Part shown: positions 7,607 through 14,976 of the stretch, one piece after another | How positions within the stretch are numbered: the first letter of the stretch is position 1 | Layout of the letters: each line of letters begins with the position of its first letter | From: Ascidiaceihabitans sp023955215 | GTDB taxonomy: Bacteria > Pseudomonadota > Alphaproteobacteria > Rhodobacterales > Rhodobacteraceae | Assembly (NCBI GenBank): GCA_943788345.1 | Contig: CALSPX010000007.1 | Span: 22,437 to 86,436, forward strand | Length of the DNA stretch: 64,000 nucleotides | Direction of reading: 5' to 3' | Made by a program: the position numbers and the translations under genes | Notes under the pieces: model-generated | Told to the model about the DNA's origin: nothing | Seen by the model: only the letters and a program-made list of their open reading frames with translations | Database searches by the model: none

Positions 7607-8038
7607 TTAGGAAGACCCCGTTTTAGCGCCACGGTCAAAACGCATCGCAAAGTAAAGGATCAGATTTGAGGCAAAGGCCGACAGTAGGAACGTCACCCAG
7701 AACCAAATATCGTGATTTTCATGACGAAAGACGGAAAACAAAACCACCAACGCCAACAAATTATAGCCCAACAGAATAAGACGGACTTTTGCGGGGCGAA
7801 GGAAAAGGCAAACAAGTGCCAGAAACCCCATCGTCGAAGCGGACACCCAAAAGAAGAAGCCCCAAATTCCTGTCGACACTCCAGGGCGGTACAGCTTCCC
7901 GGACCAGTACACGATGGTCGCAGCAATCCGGACAGTGAGGTACATGGCGACAATCAACAGTATTGAGAGGACGACAAACCTGAGAATGCGACTGGCAAAT
8001 AGTGTATGAAATAGTGTCATAGAAAAAGAATGAACCAT
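7607..8038 (-). CDS. four-helix membrane protein of unknown function inserted between rplP and rpmC
   Basis: I do not recognise a family. From the ATG at 8038 (MVHSFSMTLFHT) the product is 143 residues with four hydrophobic segments and short loops, ending in a basic tail (MRFDRGAKTG). A GTG at 8077 lies inside the rplP terminator and is unlikely; an ATG at 8020 is another option. None has a clear Shine-Dalgarno. It interrupts the ribosomal cluster behind a terminator, so it is probably a separate or read-through unit. The helical pattern suggests a small integral membrane protein, function unknown. Confidence 0.6.
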   Translation of the reverse strand: MVHSFSMTLFHTLFASRILRFVVLSILLIVAMYLTVRIAATIVYWSGKLYRPGVSTGIWGFFFWVSASTMGFLALVCLFLRPAKVRLILLGYNLLALVVLFSVFRHENHDIWFWVTFLLSAFASNLILYFAMRFDRGAKTGSS

Positions 8039-8060
8039 CGCAGGAAGCGACACAAACAAA

Positions 8061-8090
8061 AAGCCCCCACCGATCACTCGGCAGGGGCTT
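8061..8090 (-). terminator. intrinsic terminator after rplP
   Basis: Stem AAGCCCC/GGGGCTT (8061-8067 with 8084-8090) with an inner CCGA/TCGG helix. The minus strand continues TTTTTG. It closes the rplB-rplP transcript ahead of the inserted membrane protein gene. Confidence 0.8.
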
Positions 8091-8126
8091 TCAAATTTCT
8101 AAACCAATGCGCCTAGGCGCGAGGTT

Positions 8127-8540
8127 TTACCAGTCTTCGCGAACCACAACACGCGTTTTGATCGGCAACTTCATAGCTGCTAGGCGCAATGCCTCACGTG
8201 CGATGACTTCGTCAACGCCGTCGATTTCAAACATCACGCGGCCAGGCTTAACTTTGGCGGCCCAACGGTCGACAGAGCCTTTACCTTTACCCATACGAAC
8301 TTCGATAGGTTTGGCTGTGATTGGCACGTCTGGGAAAATACGGATCCAGACACGACCCTGACGTTTCATGTGACGTGTCATCGCGCGGCGAGCCGCTTCG
8401 ATTTGACGTGCAGTGATACGCTCAGGTTCTGTTGCCTTAAGACCGTAAGTCCCAAAGTTCAGATCGGAACCGCCTTTAGCAAGACCCTTAATAGAGCCCT
8501 TAAACTGCTTGCGGAATTTGGTACGTTTTGGCTGAAGCAT
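8127..8540 (-). CDS. rplP: 50S ribosomal protein L16
   Basis: L16 shapes the A-site of the large subunit. The 137-residue product begins MLQPKRTKFRKQFKG and contains RVWIRIFPDVPITAKP and MGKGKGSVDRWAAKVKPG, all L16 signatures. It follows rpsC by 15 bp and is followed by a terminator. Confidence 0.98.
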   Translation of the reverse strand: MLQPKRTKFRKQFKGSIKGLAKGGSDLNFGTYGLKATEPERITARQIEAARRAMTRHMKRQGRVWIRIFPDVPITAKPIEVRMGKGKGSVDRWAAKVKPGRVMFEIDGVDEVIAREALRLAAMKLPIKTRVVVREDW

Positions 8541-8555
8541 CTGTGCGCCCCCCTA

Positions 8556-9263
8556 TCAACGACGACCGCCGGCACCGCGAGGTGCTGGGCCGTCTTGGAG
8601 TTCTTGTGCTTTACGGTCACGCGCTGCTGGATCGTGTTCCATGATCTCGCCTTTGAAGATCCAGGTTTTGATCCCGATGATGCCATAAGCAGTCATCGCT
8701 TCAACGTGTGCGTAATCGATGTCGGCACGCAAAGTGTGCAACGGAACGCGACCTTCACGGTACCATTCAGTACGCGCGATTTCTGCGCCGCCCAAACGAC
8801 CAGCAAGGTTAATACGGATACCTAGGGCACCCATACGCATTGCATTCTGAACCGAACGCTTCATAGCGCGACGGAAAGAAACACGGCGTTCCAATTGCTG
8901 TGCGATGGACTCACCAACAAGTGCTGCGTCCATTTCCGGCTTGCGTACTTCAACAATGTTGAGGTGCAATTCAGAAGCAGTGAAGTTTGCCAGCTTTTTG
9001 CGCAGACCTTCGATGTCCGCACCTTTTTTGCCGATGATCACACCAGGGCGTGCTGTGTGGATCGTAACGCGGCACTTCTTGTGTGGGCGTTCGATGATCA
9101 CACGGGCAATACCCGCTTGTTTGCACTCAACTTTGATGAATTCGCGCATTTTAAGGTCTTCAAGAAGCAAGTTCCCGAAATCCTTAGTGTCTGCATACCA
9201 GCGGCTATCCCAAGTACGGTTAACCTGAAGGCGCATGCCGATTGGATTTACTTTATTACCCAT
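8556..9263 (-). CDS. rpsC: 30S ribosomal protein S3
   Basis: S3 lies at the mRNA entry and has helicase-related function with S4 and S5. The 235-residue protein has the N-terminal MGNKVNPIGMRL, the KH domain with GVIIGKKGADIE, and the C-terminal domain ending in a short Gly/Arg tail. Its start overlaps the rplV stop by one base. Confidence 0.98.
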   Translation of the reverse strand: MGNKVNPIGMRLQVNRTWDSRWYADTKDFGNLLLEDLKMREFIKVECKQAGIARVIIERPHKKCRVTIHTARPGVIIGKKGADIEGLRKKLANFTASELHLNIVEVRKPEMDAALVGESIAQQLERRVSFRRAMKRSVQNAMRMGALGIRINLAGRLGGAEIARTEWYREGRVPLHTLRADIDYAHVEAMTAYGIIGIKTWIFKGEIMEHDPAARDRKAQELQDGPAPRGAGGRR

Positions 9264-9655
9264 TAGCTTTGCTCCCCTGATGTTGCTTCAACTTGACGAA
9301 CCAAGATTGTAACCTCTGCGAAAGGCTTGAGGATCTTGCCGAAACGACCACGAGCACGTGGACGACCACGTTTCATTGTCATGTTCTTGCCGACCCAAGC
9401 TTCTGCAACGATCAACTCGTCTACATCAAGGTTGTGGTTGTTTTCTGCGTTAGCAATTGCTGACTGCAGGCATTTCTTCACATCACCAGAGATACGCTTT
9501 TTAGAGAACGTGAGGTCCGTTAGGGCCTTGTCCACTTTTTTGCCACGGATGAGTTGCGCAACGAGGTTCAGCTTTTGAGGGCTGGTGCGCAACATGCGAG
9601 TTTTTGCCATTGCTTCGTTATCAGCAACGCGGCGAGGGTTCTTATCCTTGCTCAT
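9263..9655 (-). CDS. rplV: 50S ribosomal protein L22
   Basis: L22 lines the peptide exit tunnel. The 130-residue product has RTSPQKLNLVAQLIRGKKV and the long beta-hairpin region ending KPFAEVTILV. The start overlaps the rpsS stop by 4 bp (ATGA). The first few residues (MSKDKNPRR) are slightly longer than in many relatives, and an internal ATG (MAKTRMLRTS) exists. Confidence 0.96.
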   Translation of the reverse strand: MSKDKNPRRVADNEAMAKTRMLRTSPQKLNLVAQLIRGKKVDKALTDLTFSKKRISGDVKKCLQSAIANAENNHNLDVDELIVAEAWVGKNMTMKRGRPRARGRFGKILKPFAEVTILVRQVEATSGEQS

Positions 9656-9930
9656 TTGCGTTTCGCCTTCTTATCAGCCGCGTGACCGTAATAGGTACGC
9701 GTTGGTGAGTACTCACCAAATTTCTGGCCAATCATATCCTCAGTGACGTTCACTGGGATGTGCTTGTGGCCGTTATAAACGCCAAAAGTCAGACCAACAA
9801 ATTGTGGTAGGATTGTAGAACGACGCGACCAGATCTTGATCACTTCGTGGCGGCCGCTTTCAGCAGTCGCTTCAGCCTTTTTCAACACATATGCGTCGAC
9901 AAAAGGACCTTTCCAAACGGAACGAGACAT
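9652..9930 (-). CDS. rpsS: 30S ribosomal protein S19
   Basis: S19 forms part of the subunit head with S13. At 92 residues it is of standard length. Typical motifs are MSRSVWKGPFVD, WSRRSTILPQFVGLTFGVYNG and FGEYSPTRTYYGH. It is 3 bp downstream of rplB and overlaps rplV. Confidence 0.98.
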   Translation of the reverse strand: MSRSVWKGPFVDAYVLKKAEATAESGRHEVIKIWSRRSTILPQFVGLTFGVYNGHKHIPVNVTEDMIGQKFGEYSPTRTYYGHAADKKAKRK

Positions 9931-9933
9931 AGA

Positions 9934-10776
9934 TTAACGTCCCTTCTTCTTGGCGTGACGCGAGCGAATGATAAGCTTTTGCGACGCTTTGTTTTTGTTG
10001 CGAGTACGTGCACCTTTAGTTGGTTTGCCCCATGGGGAAACCGGGTGACGACCACCTGAGGTCCGACCTTCACCACCACCGTGAGGGTGATCGACCGGGT
10101 TCATTACGACACCACGTACAGAAGGACGAATACCCTTGTGACGCATACGGCCCGCTTTACCGAAGTTCTGGTTCGAGTTGTCTGGGTTAGACACGGCACC
10201 AACGGTGGCCATGCATTCCTGACGAACAAGACGCAATTCGCCGGAGCTCAGACGGATCTGAGCGTAGCCGCCATCACGGCCTACGAATTGTGCGTATGTA
10301 CCAGCAGCACGAGCGATTTGACCGCCCTTACCAGGTTTCATTTCGATGTTGTGGATGATCGTGCCGATTGGCATGCCAGAGAACGGCATTGCGTTGCCTG
10401 GCTTGATGTCCGCTTTGGCCGCAGAGATGATTTTATCACCAATCGCAAGACGCTGTGGCGCCAATACGTATGCCTGTTCACCGTCGTCGTATTTTACGAG
10501 CGCGATAAAGGCTGTGCGGTTAGGGTCATACTCGATGCGTTCGACAGTAGCCGATACATCCATTTTATTACGTCTAAAATCGACGATACGGTAAAGGCGC
10601 TTTGCACCCCCGCCTTTGCGACGCATCGTGATTCGTCCGGTGTTGTTCCGTCCGCCTTTTTTGGTCAAACCCTCAGTAAGAGTTTTGACCGGGCGGCCTT
10701 TCCAAAGCTCCGAACGGTCGATCAGTACCAACCCGCGTTGGCCTGGCGTAGTCGGTTTATACGACTTAAGTGCCAT
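9934..10776 (-). CDS. rplB: 50S ribosomal protein L2
   Basis: L2 is essential for subunit joining and peptidyl transfer. The 280-residue protein has the RNA-binding domain and the conserved C-terminal block GGGEGRTSGGRHPVSPWG with the histidine near the peptidyl transferase centre. It follows the inserted acyltransferase gene by 249 bp, which contain a promoter and three hairpins, so it probably begins a new transcript. Confidence 0.98.
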   Translation of the reverse strand: MALKSYKPTTPGQRGLVLIDRSELWKGRPVKTLTEGLTKKGGRNNTGRITMRRKGGGAKRLYRIVDFRRNKMDVSATVERIEYDPNRTAFIALVKYDDGEQAYVLAPQRLAIGDKIISAAKADIKPGNAMPFSGMPIGTIIHNIEMKPGKGGQIARAAGTYAQFVGRDGGYAQIRLSSGELRLVRQECMATVGAVSNPDNSNQNFGKAGRMRHKGIRPSVRGVVMNPVDHPHGGGEGRTSGGRHPVSPWGKPTKGARTRNKNKASQKLIIRSRHAKKKGR

Positions 10777-10802
10777 GTTGATGTCTTCCGTTTTGCTTAT
10801 CG

Positions 10803-10845
10803 GGTGCAGTGTGCACCGTCATGGTTATAGGGCCCCGAAGGTCCC
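10803..10845 (-). promoter_or_regulatory. leader hairpins of rplB
   Basis: A perfect 6-bp hairpin GGTGCA/TGCACC with a 3-nt loop lies at 10803-10817, and a GGG/CCC-rich hairpin at 10830-10845. Both fall in the likely 5' leader of rplB (transcription start expected near 10928). Function is inferred from position only. Confidence 0.35.
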
Positions 10846-10897
10846 AGAATTGATGTTCTTATGGCCAGAAGCTTCGCTTCGACCGGAACAACAGCAA

Positions 10898-10919
10898 AGC
10901 CCCAGACGAATCTGGGGCT
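10898..10919 (-). terminator. terminator or attenuator hairpin ahead of rplB
   Basis: A perfect 9-bp stem AGCCCCAGA/TCTGGGGCT (10898-10906 with 10911-10919) with a tetraloop. The minus-strand tail is only TTTGCTGTT, so termination may be weak. It lies directly downstream of the putative rplB promoter and behind the acyltransferase gene. Confidence 0.55.
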
Positions 10920-10934
10920 GTACCGATGGCTTCA

Positions 10935-10961
10935 CCTATAAAAGACAGGGGGTCGGGTCAA
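10935..10961 (-). promoter_or_regulatory. putative sigma70 promoter for rplB
   Basis: Minus strand: TTGACC (10956-10961), 15-bp spacer, TATAGG (10935-10940). The spacer is short, but the flanking ACTTG matches the other promoters of this cluster. It lies between the inserted acyltransferase and rplB. Confidence 0.45.
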
Positions 10962-11025
10962 GTGGTTTGGGTGAGGAATGTGTCAAGGCACGCAAAGAGG
11001 TTGCTGCCTAGTCGATCATTACCCC

Positions 11026-11901
11026 CTAAGTCCGATCCCATCGTCTCAGCAGCCAGTACCATTGGTCTGGGTTCGCCATGATCCGCGCGGACAGGCTGTC
11101 GTTGAATGCGCGTGTCATTGTCACTGGATCAGTGTGTGGGATGGGCGCTTCGAACTCTACGTGGAATTCGTTTCCGTCTCCTATCCGTATTCCGTAGGCG
11201 GGGACCAAGGGCACATCGTATTTAAGCGCAAGCTGTGCTGCGGATAGCGATGTGAGTGCGTCGTGGCCTAAGAACGGCAGTCCAGTCCCTTCCGCTTGTT
11301 TTTCATCCATCAGGATCGAAACGATGCCGCCACTACGGATATGGCGCACAAGGGCTTTGGTCCCTGCCCGTCCCGTTGCCAAAATGGGTTGCCCGCCCGC
11401 TTTGATCCCCGCAAGCAGGCGTCGTTCATAATGGCGGTTTTTGTTCGGGCGATAAACTGCGCCGCTTTCTAAACCGTTCATCTTGACCACAGCGCGAATA
11501 GCTTCCCATTGGCCAAAGTGCCCAGAAACGATGATCGCACCTTTGCCTGCGGCGCTAGCTTCTTTGATCGCGTCCAAACCTGGACCCGTGGTTTCAAACT
11601 TGTGGTGTTGGGTGTGAAATTCCGTAAGGTGGTAAATCTCAAACAGCGTACGTCCCATTTGGCGGCCCATCGACTGGCCCAACTTGGTTCGCGCGCTGCG
11701 TTTCATGTCTGGGAACACGCGCTTTGCTTCGCGGTCAAATCGGCGGGTGGCCGGTGGGAACCAACGCACGATCAATCCCAATGTCGTCCCCAACCCGCGA
11801 GAGCGCAAATCGAATGCACGCCAGCGCAAAACAGTCAGCGCGGACCACAACGGAAAATAGCGGGCGTGGTGTAGCACTGATTTGAGAGGTTTAAAGAACA
11901 T
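11026..11901 (-). CDS. lysophospholipid / lipid A-type acyltransferase inserted between rplW and rplB
   Basis: A 291-residue member of the LpxL/HtrB acyltransferase superfamily, which transfers acyl chains to lipid A precursors or related lipids at the inner membrane. The catalytic HX4E motif is HFGQWE (H128, E133). The typical C-terminal PDQWYWLLRRWD is present, as is the DEKQAEGTGLPFLG substrate-site region. An N-terminal hydrophobic or amphipathic segment could anchor it. It is transcribed with the ribosomal genes but stands behind the rplW terminator and ahead of a new rplB promoter. The acyl acceptor cannot be determined from sequence. Confidence 0.88.
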   Translation of the reverse strand: MFFKPLKSVLHHARYFPLWSALTVLRWRAFDLRSRGLGTTLGLIVRWFPPATRRFDREAKRVFPDMKRSARTKLGQSMGRQMGRTLFEIYHLTEFHTQHHKFETTGPGLDAIKEASAAGKGAIIVSGHFGQWEAIRAVVKMNGLESGAVYRPNKNRHYERRLLAGIKAGGQPILATGRAGTKALVRHIRSGGIVSILMDEKQAEGTGLPFLGHDALTSLSAAQLALKYDVPLVPAYGIRIGDGNEFHVEFEAPIPHTDPVTMTRAFNDSLSARIMANPDQWYWLLRRWDRT

Positions 11902-12053
11902 AGCACCGTATGATCGTCTTCTGCGGTGATACCAATCGAAAACGTATGAATTTGTAGAAGTGCTTGGTTTTCAGTGCATAATTAACATTTTTTGGGTGCC
12001 GATCTCGACCACCGATTGTGTTCGGCGCAGAGTTCGACACCTCAAAAACAGAA

Positions 12054-12083
12054 AAACCCCGCCTGCTTGCACAGACGGGGTTT
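12054..12083 (-). terminator. intrinsic terminator after rplW
   Basis: Stem AAACCCCG/CGGGGTTT (12054-12061 with 12076-12083) with an inner CTG/CAG helix, followed on the minus strand by TTTCTGTTTTTG. It ends the rpsJ-rplC-rplD-rplW transcript. Confidence 0.82.
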
Positions 12084-12105
12084 CCCCAAATTGTTTTAAC
12101 TAAGC

Positions 12106-12402
12106 TTACAGCCCAGTTGAGACGTCGATGGAGTTACCCTCTTCGAGAGTCACATACGCCTTTTTCACGTCTTTCCGACGACCCAGCGCACCGCGGAACC
12201 GTTTCACTTTACCTTTAGTGATCGCGGTGTTCACGGCTTTAACCTTTACACCAAAGAGAGCTTCAACAGCCGCTTTGATCATTGGTTTGTTGCTGTCGAT
12301 TGCCACTTCGAAAACAACAGCGTTTGCTTCAGAAGCACGTGTCGCTTTTTCTGTGATAATCGGTTTACGGATTACGTCGTAATGTTCTGCCTTAGTGCTC
12401 AT
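12106..12402 (-). CDS. rplW: 50S ribosomal protein L23
   Basis: L23 lies at the exit tunnel and docks trigger factor and SRP. The 98-residue product has YDVIRKPIITEKAT, and the extended loop VKAVNTAITKGKVKRFRG. Its start overlaps the rplD stop by 4 bp. Confidence 0.98.
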   Translation of the reverse strand: MSTKAEHYDVIRKPIITEKATRASEANAVVFEVAIDSNKPMIKAAVEALFGVKVKAVNTAITKGKVKRFRGALGRRKDVKKAYVTLEEGNSIDVSTGL

Positions 12403-13016
12403 TTCAGTCGAGCCTCCAGTGCTTCGATCCCGGATTTCGTGATGACAAGTGTATCACGCTTTAGGATATCAAATACGTTTGCACCCATTGTCGGTAGGAT
12501 ATCCAAACCTTCAATGTTGCGTGACGCTTTCAGGAAATCTTCGTTCACAGAAGCACCGTCGATGATCAACGCACGTTTCCAACCAAGGTTTTTAACAGCC
12601 TTAGCAAGAGCAGATGTTTTGCCATCAGTGTTTACGTCTTCAATGATTACCAATTCGCCGGCTTTGGCTTTGGCGGACAATGCGTGACATAGACCCAATT
12701 TACGGAACTTTTTAGTAAGATCGTGGCCGTGCGAACGCACAACTGGACCTTTGTAAACACCACCACCGCGGAAGATCGGAGCAGAACGTGCACCGTGACG
12801 AGCGCCGCCGGTACCTTTCTGACGATAGATCTTCTTGGTAGAGTAGCTCACTTCTGAACGTGTCTTAACCTTGTGTGTACCAGCTTGTGCATTGTTGCGC
12901 TGCCAGCGAACAACACGGTGCAAGATGTCTGCACGTGGCTCAAGACCAAACAGGGCCTCGTCCAAATCCAGAGTACCAGCAGATGTGCCGTCCAGTTTGA
13001 TTACGTCAAGTTTCAT
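12399..13016 (-). CDS. rplD: 50S ribosomal protein L4
   Basis: L4 lines the exit tunnel and, in enterobacteria, represses the S10 operon. The 205-residue product has the internal loop KIYRQKGTGGARHGARSAP and the C-terminal NVFDILKRDTLVITKSGIEAL. Overlaps of 4 bp with rplC and rplW indicate coupling. Confidence 0.98.
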   Translation of the reverse strand: MKLDVIKLDGTSAGTLDLDEALFGLEPRADILHRVVRWQRNNAQAGTHKVKTRSEVSYSTKKIYRQKGTGGARHGARSAPIFRGGGVYKGPVVRSHGHDLTKKFRKLGLCHALSAKAKAGELVIIEDVNTDGKTSALAKAVKNLGWKRALIIDGASVNEDFLKASRNIEGLDILPTMGANVFDILKRDTLVITKSGIEALEARLK

Positions 13017-13735
13017 GCTTCACCACCTTCCGCAGGCGCTTCGGCTGGTGCCGCTGCAGCTGCTGATTTCAAAGCGGCCGGGAAAGGCACGCCATCAGGC
13101 AATTTCTTTTTCACAGAATCTTTAACTGTAACCCAACCACCTTTGGAGCCAGGAACGGCACCTTTGATCATGATCAAGCCACGTTCTGCGTCAGTTTTTA
13201 CAACTTCAAGATTTTGCGTAGTTACACGAGCAGCGCCCATGTGACCGGCCATTTTCTTGCCTTTGAAAACTTTACCAGGATCTTGACACTGACCAGTGGA
13301 ACCGTGCGAACGGTGAGACACGGAAACACCGTGCGTCGCGCGCAAGCCACCAAAGTTGTGACGCTTCATGGCACCTTGGAAACCTTTACCAATGGATGTG
13401 CCTGATACGTCAACTTTTTGACCGTCAAGGTAATGCTCAGCGGACAGTTCTTCACCGACGCTGATCAAGTTATCTTCGGAAACACGGAATTCGACCAGCT
13501 TACGCTTTGGCTCAACCTTTTGTGCAGCGTAGTGGCCGCGCATGGCTTTGCTTACACGTTTCACCTTGGGCGTACCTGCACCAAGTTGAACAGCTGTGTA
13601 GCCGTCTTTTTCCATTGTCCGTTGTGTCACAACCTGAAGGCCGTCCAATTGAAGAACAGTAACAGGGATCTGTTTACCATCTTCCATGAACAAGCGGGTC
13701 ATGCCCAATTTCTTTGCGAGTACTCCAGAGCGCAT
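13013..13735 (-). CDS. rplC: 50S ribosomal protein L3
   Basis: L3 is an early assembly protein close to the peptidyl transferase centre. The ATG at 13735 (MRSGVLAKKLGMTRLF) is preferred over a TTG two codons upstream because an AAGGGGGG site lies 8 nt before it. The 240-residue protein contains HRSHGSTGQCQDPGKVFKGKK. An Ala/Glu-rich C-terminal tail is present. Confidence 0.97.
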   Translation of the reverse strand: MRSGVLAKKLGMTRLFMEDGKQIPVTVLQLDGLQVVTQRTMEKDGYTAVQLGAGTPKVKRVSKAMRGHYAAQKVEPKRKLVEFRVSEDNLISVGEELSAEHYLDGQKVDVSGTSIGKGFQGAMKRHNFGGLRATHGVSVSHRSHGSTGQCQDPGKVFKGKKMAGHMGAARVTTQNLEVVKTDAERGLIMIKGAVPGSKGGWVTVKDSVKKKLPDGVPFPAALKSAAAAAPAEAPAEGGEA

Positions 13736-13749
13736 AATCAATACCCCCC

Positions 13750-14067
13750 TTAAGACTGCAACTTGATCTCGACGTCCACACCAGCGGCAAGGTCGAGCTT
13801 CATCAGCGCGTCTACCGTTTGTGGAGTCGGATCAATGATATCCAGCAAGCGCTTGTGCGTGCGGATTTCAAATTGGTCACGGGATTTTTTGTCAACGTGT
13901 GGACCACGTAGAACTGTGAATTTTTCAATCTTATTCGGCAGCGGAATTGGGCCGCGAATAGATGCACCGGTACGTTTAGCGGTGTTTACGATTTCCTGTG
14001 TGGACGAATCCAACACGCGGTAATCAAACGCCTTCAAACGGATGCGGATATTTTGGCTTTGTGCCAT
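13750..14067 (-). CDS. rpsJ: 30S ribosomal protein S10
   Basis: S10 (NusE) works in the small subunit head and in transcription antitermination. The 105-residue protein has IRIRLKAFDYRVLD and GPIPLPNKIEKFTVLRGPH. It is the first gene of the S10 cluster here. Upstream is a glutathione transferase gene, not tuf. Confidence 0.98.
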   Translation of the reverse strand: MAQSQNIRIRLKAFDYRVLDSSTQEIVNTAKRTGASIRGPIPLPNKIEKFTVLRGPHVDKKSRDQFEIRTHKRLLDIIDPTPQTVDALMKLDLAAGVDVEIKLQS

Positions 14068-14109
14068 TTGTCATCATCCCTAACTAGGGCTTAGATCGGA
14101 GAGGAGGAT

Positions 14110-14176
14110 GTACGCTCACCGCACACCTTCATCGCGTCTTTGTAAAGAACTGAGAAGGGCGCGCAAAAGCACACCC
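14110..14176 (-). promoter_or_regulatory. structured 5' leader of the S10 operon
   Basis: The minus strand can form an 8-bp hairpin GGGTGTGC/GCGCGCCC (14157-14176, loop TTTT, two G-T pairs) and a second one GTGTGC/GCGTAC at about 14110-14126. They lie in the about 120-nt leader between the putative promoter and rpsJ. An L4-type leader is possible but unproven. Confidence 0.4.
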
Positions 14177-14192
14177 CAACAGAACTTGGCCG

Positions 14193-14221
14193 CGTTTAGG
14201 TCGAGTCGCGGATGAAAGCAA
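14193..14221 (-). promoter_or_regulatory. putative promoter of the S10 operon
   Basis: Minus strand: TTGCTT (14216-14221), 17-bp spacer, TAAACG (14193-14198), with the same ACTTG context and the same -10 end (ACG) as the promoters before rpmC and rplO. Confidence 0.5.
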
Positions 14222-14250
14222 GTAATTGTTGGGCGAATCCCAAAGAAACC

Positions 14251-14904
14251 TTAGGCGGCGGGTGGCTTTGCCTTTTGGAGGTAGTCATCCATCGCTGGCT
14301 TATAGTGCGTCAGCTCGTCTGATACCGCTGCATACTGATGGATGCGCGCCTCGTAGGCGACGATAGTTTCAGGCCAAACAACCGGCAGATTGAATGCCGC
14401 TTGAAACGCTTTGATCCATGCGAAGGTCACTGCAAACCCACAATCGCACAACCACAGCTTATCCGTTGGTAGGGTTGGATCGCTAATCAAAAGCGCCAAG
14501 GCCTCAAGGTGTTTGGAAATAGCAGCACCGCCAGCTTTAACGGCTTCTGCGTCGCGGGTCTCGTAAGCCACTTGGGCATAGAGGGCACGTACTGAGGGCT
14601 CTAAACGCGTATCATGGAAACGCCCCTTCTCACGTGCCTTGGCACGCAACTGCACGTTGTCAGGCAGCATTGGCGTCTGAGGGAAGGCTTCATTCAGGTA
14701 TTCAGCAATTGCCTCGGAATCCGACAACATGAATCCTTCATGGATCATTGCGGGCAAATTGCCTGATGGCACGATCGCTTTGTATTCTGCTGAACCGTAG
14801 CCACCTGGGGGCGGCAGTTCTTCCCATGCAATCGACTTGTGGCGCATCATAACGCGCAGCTTGGCGCAGTAGGTCGCAACGGGAACGGTGTATATAGTCA
14901 GCAT
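14251..14904 (-). CDS. glutathione S-transferase family protein
   Basis: A 217-residue cytosolic glutathione transferase. The N-terminal thioredoxin-like domain (about residues 1-80) has SGNLPAM with the cis-proline and the glutathione-binding LSDSEAIAEYL. The C-terminal part is the all-helical domain. Substrate is unknown. It is a single gene between the S10 operon and an amino acid ABC binding protein, with terminator structures on the upstream side. Confidence 0.85.
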   Translation of the reverse strand: MLTIYTVPVATYCAKLRVMMRHKSIAWEELPPPGGYGSAEYKAIVPSGNLPAMIHEGFMLSDSEAIAEYLNEAFPQTPMLPDNVQLRAKAREKGRFHDTRLEPSVRALYAQVAYETRDAEAVKAGGAAISKHLEALALLISDPTLPTDKLWLCDCGFAVTFAWIKAFQAAFNLPVVWPETIVAYEARIHQYAAVSDELTHYKPAMDDYLQKAKPPAA

Positions 14905-14932
14905 ATCAAACCTGCCTGTCAGAAATGAAAAA

Positions 14933-14958
14933 GGGCCAGCCGAACAAACGACTGGCCC
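14933..14958 (-). terminator. intrinsic terminator after the ABC binding protein gene
   Basis: Stem GGGCCAG/CTGGCCC (14933-14939 with 14952-14958), followed on the minus strand by TTTTTCATTT. Confidence 0.8.
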
Positions 14959-14976
14959 GATAGTAATAGAGTGCGA

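Noticed and set aside
7428..7610. 60-residue open frame on the plus strand before rpmC
   Set aside because: It covers the promoter, leader and repeat region, has no ribosome site and no recognisable features.
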